Shown here: positions 47,069-56,885 of the stretch, piece by piece
Layout: each line of letters starts with the position of its first letter
Position numbering within the stretch: the first letter of the stretch is position 1
NCBI GenBank assembly: GCA_026647215.1
Contig: JAPKHC010000021.1
Location: forward strand, 62,001-126,000
Direction: 5' to 3'
DNA from: F1-120-MAGs118 sp013360535
GTDB taxonomy: Bacteria; Planctomycetota; UBA1135; GCA-002686595
DNA length: 64,000 nucleotides
Notes under the pieces: model-generated
The model's input: only the letters and a program-made list of their open reading frames with translations
Database searches by the model: none
Told to the model about the DNA's origin: nothing
Position numbers and translations under genes: made by a program

Positions 47069-48069
47069 TTGGTCTCTCCCGCAAGGGTGAGCGTGACGTC
47101 GACAAAGCTGCCGACCAGCCACTCGCCGCCGGAGTTGGAGAGCTCGATCTCGGTGCGCAGCGTGCGCGAGCGCCCGTCGAGCGCGCCAGAGGTGCGGGTC
47201 ACGGTCGCGGCAACCACCCGCGGCGTCGCGCCCGGCACACGGATTTCCGCTGCCATCCCCCGTTTCACGCTCGCGGCGTCCCGCTCGGGCACGTCGAACG
47301 TGATGCGCACGGTGTCGACGCGCTGCAGCGTGAACATGCCACCCGGTGTGCCGCCTCCGCGCGCGAGATCGCCGGTCGACACGCGGCGCTCGACGATCAC
47401 GCCGGCGAACGGCGCACGCAGCTCGAGGAACGCCACGTTGGCCTCCGCCGCGGCGACTTTCGCCTCCGCCACCGGAAGTTGCGCCTGCGCGACAGCGAGC
47501 TTGCCTCCGGCGACGTCGAGCTCCGTCTGCGCGAGCCTCGCCTTCGCGCGCGCGATCTCGAGTTCCGCCGAAGCGACTTGCGCGGCAGATTCGGCCTCGT
47601 CGAGCTCTTGCGCGGTGATCGCACCTTGCTCGCGCAGGATCCGCTGGCGCTCGAGTGTCTTCGTGTGCAACTGGGCCTCCGCCTCCCAGCGCGTCGCCTG
47701 GCTGCGCGCGACAAACAGCGCCGCCTCGGCGTTCGCGACCCCAAGTCCCGCGGCCGCGACGAGCTGTCCACGTTCGAGCAGCTCCGCCTTCGCGAGCGCC
47801 AGGGCTGCGTGCACGTCCGGCGCGTCGACCCGCGCGAGGACCTGCCCCGCGGTCACGACGTCGCCGCGCTCGCCACGCACCTCGACGACGTAGCCGACCG
47901 CACGCGCGTGCAGCTCGACCCGCTCGAAGGGCTCGACGCTCGCTGGCAAGGACAACTTGCGCGGCGCCGTCGGTGCCGTCTGGTTCGCGGGCGCGGCGAG
48001 CAGCCTTGCACCGAGCGGGATCGAGAGGAGCAGGAGCGCGGGGGACAGCCAACGGAGAGCGAGGTTCAT
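47065..48069 (-). CDS. RND efflux periplasmic adaptor (AcrA/HlyD-like)
   Basis: A 334-residue protein from ATG 48069, with a signal sequence MNLALRWLSPALLLLSIPLG. It has the barrel-sandwich half-motifs VGYVVEVRGERGDVVTAGQV and ELRAPFAGVIVERRVSTGDL, a long coiled-coil hairpin between them (QGAITAQELDEAESAAQVAS, then GKLAVAQAQLPVAEAKVAAA), and a beta-barrel ending in GSFVDVTLTLAGETK. It joins the inner-membrane pump to the outer-membrane channel. It sits 65 bp downstream of the pump gene and is coupled to the TolC-like gene. Confidence 0.9.
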   Translation of the reverse strand: MNLALRWLSPALLLLSIPLGARLLAAPANQTAPTAPRKLSLPASVEPFERVELHARAVGYVVEVRGERGDVVTAGQVLARVDAPDVHAALALAKAELLERGQLVAAAGLGVANAEAALFVARSQATRWEAEAQLHTKTLERQRILREQGAITAQELDEAESAAQVASAELEIARAKARLAQTELDVAGGKLAVAQAQLPVAEAKVAAAEANVAFLELRAPFAGVIVERRVSTGDLARGGGTPGGMFTLQRVDTVRITFDVPERDAASVKRGMAAEIRVPGATPRVVAATVTRTSGALDGRSRTLRTEIELSNSGGEWLVGSFVDVTLTLAGETK

Positions 48070-48134
48070 GCGGAGACCCTGAAAACTGCGGGAATTGCGG
48101 GAGGAATCGGAGCTGCGGCGGGGAGGGCTCGACT

Positions 48135-51100
48135 TCATGCCGGGCGAGGTGAATCGGCGCGCGGCGCTTCGTCGTCGGGATGCAACGAGCCGCTGGAGTG
48201 CGCGCCGCGGCGGCCGAACAGCACGAGCAGCGCGGGCAAGATGAGCAGCGTTGCGAGCGTCGAGCCGGTGAGCCCGCCGATCACGGCGCGACCGAGCGGC
48301 GCCGTCTGCTCGCCGCCGTCCCCATGGCCGATCGCCATGGGCACCATGCCCGCGATCATCGCGAAGCTCGTCATGAGGATGGCCCGCAATCGACTGGCCG
48401 CACCCTCGGGCGCTGCGGCGTTCCACTCGAGGCCATCCCGCCGGCGCGCCACGACGAACGTGGCGAGCAGGATCGAGTTCGCCACGGCCACGCCGATCGC
48501 CATGATCGTGCCCATGAACGACTGGATGTTGAGCGTCGTGCCACTCCAGTGCAGCGCAAGCACGGAACCGGCGATCACGGCCGGAATCGTGAGCAGGATC
48601 GCGCTCGCGACCCGCAACGACTGGAAGTTGGCGGCGATCAGCAGCACGATTGCGGCGATCGCGACGCCGAGGCCCGCACCGAGGCCGTCGAACAGCTCGC
48701 GCATGGGCGCCACCTGTCCTCGGACCGTCACCGACACCTTTGGCGGCGGTTCACCGAGGTTCTTGAGCGCTTCTTCGACCCGCGCTGCCGCGCGGCCCAG
48801 ATCCTCGCCGACGACGTTCGCGCCGATCGTCAGCATGCGTTGCATGTTGTAGCGGTCGAACTGGCCGGGCATCTGGCCCTCGGTGACTTCCGCGACCTGC
48901 CGCAGGGACACCGAACGCCCGTCGCTGCCCGCGACCGGGATGTTGCGCACGGCCTCGACGGAATCCATGCGCTGCTCGGGAACGAGCAGCTGCACTTGAT
49001 AGGCGACGCCGCTCTTGGGATCGGCCCAGTAGTTCGCAGCGGTGTAGCGGCTCGAGCTGGTCGCTTCCGCCAGCGAACGTGCCGCCTGATCGACGGTGAG
49101 CCCGAGCTGGCCGATGCGCTCGCGGTCGAGCTCGACCCGGATCGACGGGTACTCGAGCGACTGCTCGAAGCCCACGTCGCGCAGCGTCGGGATCGCGCGC
49201 AGCGCCGCCACGATCGCTTCCGCGTGCCTGCGGTTCGCGGCGACATCAGGCCCACTCACCGCCACTTGCACCGGGGTCGGCGCGCCGAAGCTCATCACGC
49301 GACTGACGATGTCGCTGGGCTCGAACGCGACGCGCAACTGCGGGAATTCCGCGCTGAATCGCTCGCGCAGGCGCTCCTTCAGCTCCTCCACGTGCGCGAC
49401 TCCGGGCCGCAACTGCACCTGCAGCACCGCCTCTTCCGGACCGCTCGTCCACAGGTGGATCGTGTTCACCGGATAGGCGCCGGGCTGCACGCCGACGAAG
49501 CCCATGCTGATCGCCACGCCATCGCCGCCGGTCTCGCGGGCGATCAGTTCGAGCGCGGAGCGAGCGAGTTCTTCGGTGCGTTCGACGCGTGTGCCGGCCG
49601 GCGCACGCATGCGGAGGCTCAGCTGGCCTGCGTCGACGAGCGGGAAGATCTCGCGCCCCAGCCCGGGGCCAAAGCCGAGCAGCACGGCGGCGCACGCCGC
49701 GAGATACACCGGAACCACGAGCCAGCGCAGGCCGACGATGCGCGCGGTCAGTCCCTGATAGGCCGACCTCAGTCTCGCGAACGCTCCACCTTCCTCCGAG
49801 TGCCCGCCGCGCACGAGCGCCACCGCGAGCACCGGCACCAGCGTGCTCGACAGCACGTAGGAAGCGACCATCGAGAAGCCCACGGCCAGCGCCAGCGGCA
49901 CGAACAGGCTGCGCGCCGCTCCTTGCATGAACAACGCGGGCAGGAACACCGCGAGAATGCACAACATCGCGAGCAGGCGCGGCAACGCGGTCTCCTGCGT
50001 CGCGTCGAGCGCGGCCCGCGAGAGCGAACGCCCGCGCGCGAGGTGCGCGTGCACGTTCTCGATCGTGACTGTCGCCTCGTCGACGAGGATGCCGACCGCG
50101 AGGGCCATGCCGCCCAGCGTCATGATGTTGATCGTGTGGCCCGTCAGGTACAGCCCGAGGCTCGCCGCGACCAGCGCCAGTGGGATATTGAGCACGACCA
50201 CGAGTGCGCTGCGCCAGTCGCGCAGGAACACGAGCACCATCAGGCCCGTCAGCAACGCTCCCAGAGCTCCCTCCTGCGCGAGCCCCTCGATCGCCCGCGT
50301 CACGTACGGTGACTGGTCGAACTCGTAGCTCACGCGCACACCGTCGGGCAGCGCGGACTGGAAGCGCTCCAGATTCTCCTTCACGAGCGCGACGACGCTC
50401 ATCGTCGACGCATCCGCGCGCTTGGTGACCGGGATGTAGACCGTGCGCCGCCCGTTGACGAGCGCGAACCCCGTCTGGATGTCGGCCGAGTCCTCGATCG
50501 TCGCCACGTCGCGGATCGAGATCGTGCGCGTGCCGTCAGAGCGCACCGCGATGCGTCCGAGCTCCGCCACCGACGGCGCCACGGAGTTGACGGGCACCAT
50601 CGGGATCTGGTCGCCGATGCGCACGTTGCCCGAAGGACTGATCGTGTTGCCCTTGACGAGCGCCTGCACGATCTCGTCCGGGCTCAACGCCAGCGCGCGC
50701 AACCGATCGGGGTCGGCGCGCAGCACGATCGTGCGCGGGCTCCCGCCGAACGGCGGCGGCGCCGACACACCCGGCAGGGTCGCGAACAAGGGACGCACGC
50801 GGAACAGCGCCGCGTCCTGCAGGTCCTTGAGCCCGAGCGCCGGATCGTCGCTGTAGAACACGAGATTGCCAACCGGCACGCTGCCCGCGTCGAAGCGCGT
50901 GATGAACGGCGGGATCGTTCCCGGCGGCATGAACGCGCGCGAGCGGTTCACGTACGCCACGGTCTCCGCCATCGCGCGCGCCATGTCCGTTCCGGGATGG
51001 AACTGGAGCTTGATCAGCGACACGCCCTGGATCGACTTGCTCTCGACGTGCTCGATGCCGTTGACGTAGAGGAAGTGGTACTCGTAGTAGTTCGTGAGGT

Positions 51101-51284
51101 ACCCCTCCATCTGCGAGGGGTCCATGCCGCCATAGGGCTGCGCGACGTAGATCGTCGGCACGCCGAGGTCGGGGAACACGTCGCGTGGCATGCGCACGAG
51201 CGACCACAGGCCGATCGCGGCGAGGCTCACGACGAGCACGAGCAGGGACACGGGGCGCCGAAGCGCAAAAGCGAGGGCGTTCAT
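48135..51284 (-). CDS. RND family efflux permease
   Basis: A 1,049-residue inner-membrane pump from ATG 51284 (MNALAFALRRPVSLLVLVVS). It has the two-fold RND layout: transmembrane helix 1, porter domain (YVAQPYGGMDPSQMEGYLTN), a transmembrane block with the conserved GMALAVGILVDEATVTIENV, a second porter domain, and a second block with GTIMAIGVAVANSILLATFV. The TM4 region carries the expected acidic residues for proton coupling in VGILVDEA. The overall pattern is of the AcrB/CusA-like class; substrates are unknown. It heads the operon pump-adaptor-TolC-PadR. Confidence 0.92.
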   Translation of the reverse strand: MNALAFALRRPVSLLVLVVSLAAIGLWSLVRMPRDVFPDLGVPTIYVAQPYGGMDPSQMEGYLTNYYEYHFLYVNGIEHVESKSIQGVSLIKLQFHPGTDMARAMAETVAYVNRSRAFMPPGTIPPFITRFDAGSVPVGNLVFYSDDPALGLKDLQDAALFRVRPLFATLPGVSAPPPFGGSPRTIVLRADPDRLRALALSPDEIVQALVKGNTISPSGNVRIGDQIPMVPVNSVAPSVAELGRIAVRSDGTRTISIRDVATIEDSADIQTGFALVNGRRTVYIPVTKRADASTMSVVALVKENLERFQSALPDGVRVSYEFDQSPYVTRAIEGLAQEGALGALLTGLMVLVFLRDWRSALVVVLNIPLALVAASLGLYLTGHTINIMTLGGMALAVGILVDEATVTIENVHAHLARGRSLSRAALDATQETALPRLLAMLCILAVFLPALFMQGAARSLFVPLALAVGFSMVASYVLSSTLVPVLAVALVRGGHSEEGGAFARLRSAYQGLTARIVGLRWLVVPVYLAACAAVLLGFGPGLGREIFPLVDAGQLSLRMRAPAGTRVERTEELARSALELIARETGGDGVAISMGFVGVQPGAYPVNTIHLWTSGPEEAVLQVQLRPGVAHVEELKERLRERFSAEFPQLRVAFEPSDIVSRVMSFGAPTPVQVAVSGPDVAANRRHAEAIVAALRAIPTLRDVGFEQSLEYPSIRVELDRERIGQLGLTVDQAARSLAEATSSSRYTAANYWADPKSGVAYQVQLLVPEQRMDSVEAVRNIPVAGSDGRSVSLRQVAEVTEGQMPGQFDRYNMQRMLTIGANVVGEDLGRAAARVEEALKNLGEPPPKVSVTVRGQVAPMRELFDGLGAGLGVAIAAIVLLIAANFQSLRVASAILLTIPAVIAGSVLALHWSGTTLNIQSFMGTIMAIGVAVANSILLATFVVARRRDGLEWNAAAPEGAASRLRAILMTSFAMIAGMVPMAIGHGDGGEQTAPLGRAVIGGLTGSTLATLLILPALLVLFGRRGAHSSGSLHPDDEAPRADSPRPA

Positions 51285-51375
51285 GGTGGGCGCTTGGTCG
51301 GCCACCGTAGTCGGCGCTCGTAACTGCGTCAACCCGGACGGCGCGAACGCCCACGGCTGGCTAGGATCGGGCGCC

Positions 51376-51747
51376 ATGAAGCACTCGCTCGCTTTCGCCC
51401 TCGTCCTTGTTCCTCTGTTCGGAGCGTGCGCCTCGCAGGCGAGCACGCGCGAAACACGCAGCAACCTCGTTGCTTCCGACATCGAACGCGACCTCGTGCG
51501 GGTCGACGCCAACCTCGCCGCGGCGGAGGCTTACGTGAAGTCGGTCGAAGCCGGCGATCGGCGCGCACGGCTGGACAAGCTGCTCGCCGCCGCGACGGCC
51601 GAGCGAGAGAACGCGCGTCTGGAACTCGCGGCCTATTCCGCAAACAGGCAAGTGGAGCACGTCCACAAGGCGGCGGAGGCCGCGTCGCTGGCGGGGCGGC
51701 TGGCGCGCGCGGCGGAGCGCGGCGAGGACCTGCTCGCGCTCGATTGA
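51376..51747 (+). CDS. Small coiled-coil lipoprotein
   Basis: A 123-residue protein from ATG 51376. The signal MKHSLAFALVLVPLFGAC carries a lipobox (FGAC). The rest is one long charged amphipathic helix (DIERDLVRVDANLAAAEAYV, AATAERENARLELAAYSANR, AAEAASLAGRLARAAERGED), like small envelope-associated coiled-coil lipoproteins. The function is unknown. TAGGAT at 51362-51367 is only 8 nt before the start codon, so the transcript may be nearly leaderless. It is divergent from the RND pump. Confidence 0.68.
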   Translation: MKHSLAFALVLVPLFGACASQASTRETRSNLVASDIERDLVRVDANLAAAEAYVKSVEAGDRRARLDKLLAAATAERENARLELAAYSANRQVEHVHKAAEAASLAGRLARAAERGEDLLALD

Positions 51748-51816
51748 TCGACCGCCTCCGGGAGGGGCGCCGCGGTTGGCACGGGATGTGCCGAGAGCGC
51801 GGGTCCCACGGACCCT

Positions 51817-54096
51817 ATGATCCCGGCCCCCATGGAAGCGGCGGAAGCTCGGACGGCCGGTCGCGGTGCGACGCTGGCGACGATCGCGGCGGTGCTCGCG
51901 GTCGTCGGCCTCGTGTACGCGCGTGCGCTCGCGGGTGAGCTCGTCTACGACGACTTGCTGCTCGTCGCGCGCAATCCGGCGCTCGCGAGCTGGGAGAACC
52001 TGAGCGCGGCCTTCGGTGGCGCGCACTGGGACTTCGTCGAGCCCGATCAGGCGCAGCGAGTCGGATACTGGCGGCCGCTGGCGCTCGTGGCGCTGTTTTT
52101 TGGCCGGATGGTCGGAGATGGCGCGCCGAGCGGATTCCACGCGGTGTCGCTCGTGCTGCACTTGGCTGCGACCGCGACGGTGTTCGCCCTCGCACGCCGG
52201 TTGCTCGGAAACCGCACGCTTCTCGGTCCCGCGGCGGCGGCGCTGCTGTTCGGGTTGCATCCGGTGCACGTCGAGGCCGTGGCGTGGATCTCGGCCGTCA
52301 ACGACCCGCTGGCGGGCCTGTTCACGCTCGCGTCGCTGCTCGCGCTCGTGCGCTGGCGCGACCGCGGCTCGGAAGGAGTAGCGATCATCCCGGCGGTGCT
52401 GCTGCTCTTCGCGCTGCTGTCGAAAGAGAGCGCGCTGGCGTGGTTCGCGCTCGCGCCGACGATCGACGCGTTGCGGGGCGACCTGCGCAAGAACCTGCTG
52501 CGTTCGTACGCGCCGGCGCTCGGCGCTCTCGCGTTGTACTGGCTCGCACGCGCGCAAGTTTTCGAGAGCGCAAACGCGGGCTTTGACTTGGTGACGTCGC
52601 ACCTGCACGAGTCCGCGGTGCGCGCGCTGACATTGCGCGTCGAGTTGCTCGGTGGCGGTCTCGCGCTGCTCGCATGGCCGGCGAAGCTCAACCTGTTCCG
52701 CGAAGTGCGGCCCGAGATTCCGTGGAGCGACGCGCAGTTGTGGACGGCGATCGCCGTGCTGGTCGCGTGGCTGACCGTGTCCTTCGTGCTGCTGCGGCGC
52801 GGCGCGCGCACGGCGGCGCTCGCGCTGTTCCTGTCGTTCGCGGCGCTCGCGCCGGCCGTGCTGCGCCTCGAGTCGATCGGCCGTTTCCCGCTCTCGGATC
52901 GTTTCCTGTACCTGTCGGTGTTCGGGCTCGCGCTGCTCGGCGGCGTCGTGATCGAGCGTTTTCCGCGGCGTTTTGGGCTCGCGGCCGCGCTCGCGCTCGC
53001 GGGACTCTTCGGCTGGCGCACGCACACGCGCATCCCGGTCTGGCACGACGAGGTCACGCTCTTCCGCGACGGCATCGCGCAGAGCCCGCGCAGCATGTAC
53101 GTGCGCTGGGGACTGGGGCGCGTGCTGCTCGATCGTTTCCGCGTCACGAACGACGCCAAGCTCCTGTTCGAGGCCAACGACCAGTTCCAGGCCGCGCAGG
53201 ACCTGTCGGGCGAGTCGATCAAGGACGCGACGCTGCTCGTCACGGCCTTCGACGAGATCCAGTCGACGCTCGGTGTCGGCTGGTACCACCTGCTGTGCGC
53301 GTTGCACATCCCCGATGAATGCGTGCTCGAGGAGTCGGAGCTCGTCTTCCGCAATCTCGCGGACCGCATCCCGCTCAAGGCGCCCGGCAGCGCCGAGGCG
53401 CACTGTGGCCTCGGTGTCTCGCTCTCGCGCCAGGGCCGCCTCGCCGAGGCGGAGGCCGAGCTGCGCAAGGCGCTCGAGTGCAACGAGCGCCATCAGGCCT
53501 CGTGGTTCAACCTGGGCCGCGTGCAGCTCGACACGCGCGCCTGGCCCGACGCGTTGCAGAGCTTCCAGAAGGCGACCGAGCTCGCGCCCGACGACATCGA
53601 CGCGTGGCTCTCGCTCGGCATGACCGCGATCGAGCTCGGCCTCGGCGACCGCGCCCGCGAAGCACTCGGCCGCGCGCGCGCACTCGCGCCCGACAACGCC
53701 GCACCGCTGCTGCAACTCGGCGTCATGGCCGCGCGCGAGGCTCGCCCGCAAGTCGCGCTCGAGTTCTTCGAGTCCGCGCTCAAGCTCGAAGGCTCCAACG
53801 GCTCCGCGCACCTCATGCGTGGCAAGGCCCTGCTCCAGCTCGGTCGCCAAGGCGAGGCCCTGCGCTCCTTCTCCGACGCCGCGCGCTGGCTGCAGGAACC
53901 CTCCGACGACCCGCTGCGCCCGCAACAACTCGTCGAAGCCTTCTACAACGCCGGCGTGCTCACGCTGCAATCGAGCCCCAAGGACGCGCTGCCGCTGCTC
54001 GAGGAAGCGCTGAAGCGCGACCCGCAGGCCCTGTGGACACCCGGCCTCGCGGAGGCCGTCGACAAGCTGCGCCGCGAGCTCGACAAGTCGAAGTGA
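51817..54096 (+). CDS. TMTC/DUF1736-like membrane protein with TPRs
   Basis: A 759-residue protein from ATG 51817; Met6 (51832) is an alternative and would be nearly leaderless behind TATGAT at 51816-51821. The N-terminal ~410 residues have about ten transmembrane helices with hallmarks of TMTC-type O-mannosyltransferase relatives: YDDLLLVARNP, GYWRPLALVALFFGRMV, SGFHAVSLVLHLAATATVFA and LHPVHVEAVAWISAVNDPLA. The C-terminal half is TPRs (AHCGLGVSLSRQGRLAEAEA, ASWFNLGRVQLDTRAWPDAL, AWLSLGMTAIELGLGDRARE). It probably belongs to the GT-C superfamily acting on an exported or lipid-linked acceptor; the donor is not deducible. Confidence 0.83.
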   Translation: MIPAPMEAAEARTAGRGATLATIAAVLAVVGLVYARALAGELVYDDLLLVARNPALASWENLSAAFGGAHWDFVEPDQAQRVGYWRPLALVALFFGRMVGDGAPSGFHAVSLVLHLAATATVFALARRLLGNRTLLGPAAAALLFGLHPVHVEAVAWISAVNDPLAGLFTLASLLALVRWRDRGSEGVAIIPAVLLLFALLSKESALAWFALAPTIDALRGDLRKNLLRSYAPALGALALYWLARAQVFESANAGFDLVTSHLHESAVRALTLRVELLGGGLALLAWPAKLNLFREVRPEIPWSDAQLWTAIAVLVAWLTVSFVLLRRGARTAALALFLSFAALAPAVLRLESIGRFPLSDRFLYLSVFGLALLGGVVIERFPRRFGLAAALALAGLFGWRTHTRIPVWHDEVTLFRDGIAQSPRSMYVRWGLGRVLLDRFRVTNDAKLLFEANDQFQAAQDLSGESIKDATLLVTAFDEIQSTLGVGWYHLLCALHIPDECVLEESELVFRNLADRIPLKAPGSAEAHCGLGVSLSRQGRLAEAEAELRKALECNERHQASWFNLGRVQLDTRAWPDALQSFQKATELAPDDIDAWLSLGMTAIELGLGDRAREALGRARALAPDNAAPLLQLGVMAAREARPQVALEFFESALKLEGSNGSAHLMRGKALLQLGRQGEALRSFSDAARWLQEPSDDPLRPQQLVEAFYNAGVLTLQSSPKDALPLLEEALKRDPQALWTPGLAEAVDKLRRELDKSK

Positions 54097-54163
54097 CAAG
54101 CGCGTGACGTTGCCGCGGCGGCGCGGACGTAGCGTGGGAGTTCCTCGCTTGAAGGAGCTCGTC

Positions 54164-55564
54164 ATGCGCCTCGCAAGTCTCGTCGCCGTGCTCGCCTTTC
54201 TGCTCGCGCCGCTCGCGTTCGCGTCGGAGGAGATCGAGTCGAAGAAGCCCGCCGCGGACGCGAAGCCGCTCGTGGTGTACGAGCATCGCTCGAGCGAAGG
54301 CCTGCGCTTCACGTGGGTCGTGCCGGAGGGGTACGACGGGAAGAAGGCGCGCAACCTGACGGTGATTTGCCACGGCACGGGGCTCGATTACCGCTGGGGG
54401 CACTGGAACAACAAGCCCGGCATCTTTCGGGCGCAGGACATCGTCGTGTCGGTCGATGGACCCGCGCCGAACGGCGAGACGCGGCTCTTCCTCGGCGACG
54501 AGGCGAACGCGACGGCCTTCGCGAAGTTCCTCGGCGAGCTGCGCGAGTTGTTCGTGGTCGACAAGCTGTTCCTCTACGGCCACAGCCAAGGCGGCTTCTT
54601 CGTCGTGTACTTCGCGGGCGAGCATCCCGAGCTCGTCAGCGGTGTCGTCGCGCACGCGTCGGGCGCGTGGAACTGGAGCAAGACCGGCGCGCCGGTGCGC
54701 AAGGTCGCGATCGCTTTCATGCACGGCACCGCCGATCCCGTCGTGCCGTATGGGCAGAGCGTTGGCTCGCGTGATGCCTACGACAAGGAGGGCTTCGAGC
54801 TGCTCCATCTGCGCAGGCTCGAGAACTACAACCACTGGCCCAACGCCGTGCGCGCGACCGAGTGCCTCGACTGGTGCGAGGGCATGACGACCGACGATCC
54901 GGCGCGGGCGCTCGAGTGCGCGCGGCGACTGCTCGAGCCGAAACCTGCCGACGAGTACCAGTGGACGACCGTCGTCGACTTCGCGGGCGCGCTCGACGTG
55001 CTCGCGCGTTTTCAGCCGAAAAACAAGCGTGGTTTCGCGCAACTCCCCTCTTCGCTCGCGCTCAAGGCCAAGGCGCTCGCCGACGACGTCGACGAGCACG
55101 CCCGCAAGCACGTCGCCGCGCTGCGCAAGCTCCTGCCGAAAAAGGGCGCCCTCGCCCTCGGCGCCGAAGCGCCGTGGCTCGGTCATCTGATTCCACTGCG
55201 CGAGGACCTGCGCGGCGCACCGAGCGTCGAGGCGTTCTTCAGCGAGCTCGGTTACGACAAGCTGCTCGCCGCGCAGTCCAAGCCCGCCGGCGAGATCTTC
55301 GAGGCGTGGTACTCCGACAAGCCTCCGCGCGAGATCCACGCCACGATCGTCGCCGCGCTCCCCAAGGCCTTCCTCGTCGAGGGCTACCCGCCCGAGCTCG
55401 CCCCCCGCATCGAAGAATGGACCCTTCGCGCCAAGGACCTCGCCCTCGACGACAAGCAACTCAAGTCCGCCCCCCTCGTCGCCTCCTGGCGCTCCGGCTG
55501 GCGCGACGGCCTCCGCTCCTACGCCGACCTCTGGAGGGAGTGGAAGCTGCGCGGGCGGGACTGA
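54164..55564 (+). CDS. Secreted alpha/beta hydrolase
   Basis: A 466-residue protein from ATG 54164, chosen because GAAGGAG lies 6 nt upstream and a signal peptide follows immediately (MRLASLVAVLAFLLAPLAFA). The alpha/beta-hydrolase core shows the nucleophile elbow LYGHSQGGFF, the acid in FMHGTADPVVPYG, and the histidine in YNHWPNAV. The C-terminal ~200 residues are a helical extension (PSSLALKAKALADDVDEHAR) not part of the core. Substrate unknown; the polyhydroxybutyrate-depolymerase/feruloyl-esterase-like order of motifs suggests an ester. Confidence 0.8.
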   Translation: MRLASLVAVLAFLLAPLAFASEEIESKKPAADAKPLVVYEHRSSEGLRFTWVVPEGYDGKKARNLTVICHGTGLDYRWGHWNNKPGIFRAQDIVVSVDGPAPNGETRLFLGDEANATAFAKFLGELRELFVVDKLFLYGHSQGGFFVVYFAGEHPELVSGVVAHASGAWNWSKTGAPVRKVAIAFMHGTADPVVPYGQSVGSRDAYDKEGFELLHLRRLENYNHWPNAVRATECLDWCEGMTTDDPARALECARRLLEPKPADEYQWTTVVDFAGALDVLARFQPKNKRGFAQLPSSLALKAKALADDVDEHARKHVAALRKLLPKKGALALGAEAPWLGHLIPLREDLRGAPSVEAFFSELGYDKLLAAQSKPAGEIFEAWYSDKPPREIHATIVAALPKAFLVEGYPPELAPRIEEWTLRAKDLALDDKQLKSAPLVASWRSGWRDGLRSYADLWREWKLRGRD

Positions 55565-55592
55565 GCGAGCGAAAAAGCCGGCTCGCCGCCTG

Positions 55593-56885
55593 TCACCAAT
55601 CTAGGTGGTTCTCCACTTGGTGCTGAACAATCCGCGTCGAGACATCGAAATGCTCTGCGGCCGCGTCGAGCGCGTCCTCGGAGCGGTCTCCGCCCAGATA
55701 GCGACTCAGTCCGTCGACAGGGCAAAGCAGCTCGGCAGCGAAGGCCCGCTGCGCCTTCTGCCGCGAGGTCTTGAGACCCGTCACCGGGTGCCAACGATCG
55801 GCCTGGGGAGCCAATGCCAAGTCACCAACGAGCCGTGCCAGATCGAACCGTCTCGAGCGCTTGTTGCGGGAGCGGAGCAACACGCGAAGCTGCGTTTGAT
55901 CACGCACCGCCAATCCCAAAGGCAACCAATCGAGTTGAGGATCGGATTGGAGGACACGCTGATCAAGGCCGAGCAGGCCGAGCAGGTCGACGTCGGTCAA
56001 AGCATCGGGCCCGACCCCGCGGCTTGAGCGCAGCACACGTGCCGCCGCCATGCCTCGTTCCCAGGGAACGCTGCTGGACTGCCCACCCGCTCGACATGCG
56101 GCGAGCTCACGCTCGAATGCCTCGTCAAGCTGCGCGATGTTCGCGATCCCGTTGCGGCTGGCGTCCTTCAGGCGTTGCAACACGGAAACCACGTCCGCGC
56201 CGGAGAGCACGGTCGCCAACTCATCCGTGGCCGAAGTCCCCGCCTCGCTCTGCAGTGAAAGCAACGCGCCAATCGCGTTGGCATCGCCTTCATCAGGGTC
56301 GCATCCAAGCAGCGCTTCGAGTCGTCGGGCTCGCGCGTCGTCCGGGCTCGCTCGCTCGGCACAGACATCGGCCCAGAGTTTCTCGAGTTCAGTCTGGGCC
56401 AACCTGAGGTCGTTGAGTCGAGCGATGACCTTCTCGATGAAGTCGCTGGACGCGCGTTCGAACAACGGACGCGGCACGTCCACGTCCACGTCCGCGAGGT
56501 AGCGGACGGGCTGGTTTGACGCGGGATCTGTCGGCGACGCGATGACACTGACCGATTCGCCATCCGCGACAAAACGGAGGTTCGGCCACAGGTATCCGTG
56601 ACCGGCCGCCGCAAGTTCGTGCGAGGCGTTCCACTCGTAGACTTGCTGGAACTCCCCCCGGCGCGGCTCCCAGCAGAGTCTCCACCAGTTGGCGGCGAGC
56701 CAGAGCGCGGCCGGATACATGGAGACAAGCACACGGTCCGACGTCGACTGAGACCAACTGCTGTCATTCCTGGTCAGGCACGCAGCACCAACATCGACGC
56801 GGAGGAAACCTCGCGTGGCAACGTCTTCGTGTGCGCCCTCGCCGTGGGCTACCCAGTCTTCGATTGCGAACGTGAGGTCACTCAC
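55593..56885 (-). CDS. Large protein of two-gene module, degenerate ImmA/IrrE-like C-terminus
   Basis: A 430-residue protein from GTG 56885 (GTGA overlap with the upstream gene); ATG 56900 adds five residues. The N-terminal half has a Trp-rich segment (ALWLAANWWRLCWEPRRGEF) followed by SHELAAAGHGYLWPNLRFVA. The C-terminus resembles the end of ImmA/IrrE proteases (RRFDLARLVGDLALA, then QRAFAAELLCPVDGLSRYLG, then EHFDVSTRIVQHQVENH), but where those have HExxH this reads RLVGD, so peptidase activity is unlikely. Base composition is lower in GC than the neighbours, suggesting transfer. The function is unknown; a toxin-antitoxin-like or defence role is possible. Confidence 0.6.
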   Translation of the reverse strand: MSDLTFAIEDWVAHGEGAHEDVATRGFLRVDVGAACLTRNDSSWSQSTSDRVLVSMYPAALWLAANWWRLCWEPRRGEFQQVYEWNASHELAAAGHGYLWPNLRFVADGESVSVIASPTDPASNQPVRYLADVDVDVPRPLFERASSDFIEKVIARLNDLRLAQTELEKLWADVCAERASPDDARARRLEALLGCDPDEGDANAIGALLSLQSEAGTSATDELATVLSGADVVSVLQRLKDASRNGIANIAQLDEAFERELAACRAGGQSSSVPWERGMAAARVLRSSRGVGPDALTDVDLLGLLGLDQRVLQSDPQLDWLPLGLAVRDQTQLRVLLRSRNKRSRRFDLARLVGDLALAPQADRWHPVTGLKTSRQKAQRAFAAELLCPVDGLSRYLGGDRSEDALDAAAEHFDVSTRIVQHQVENHLDW

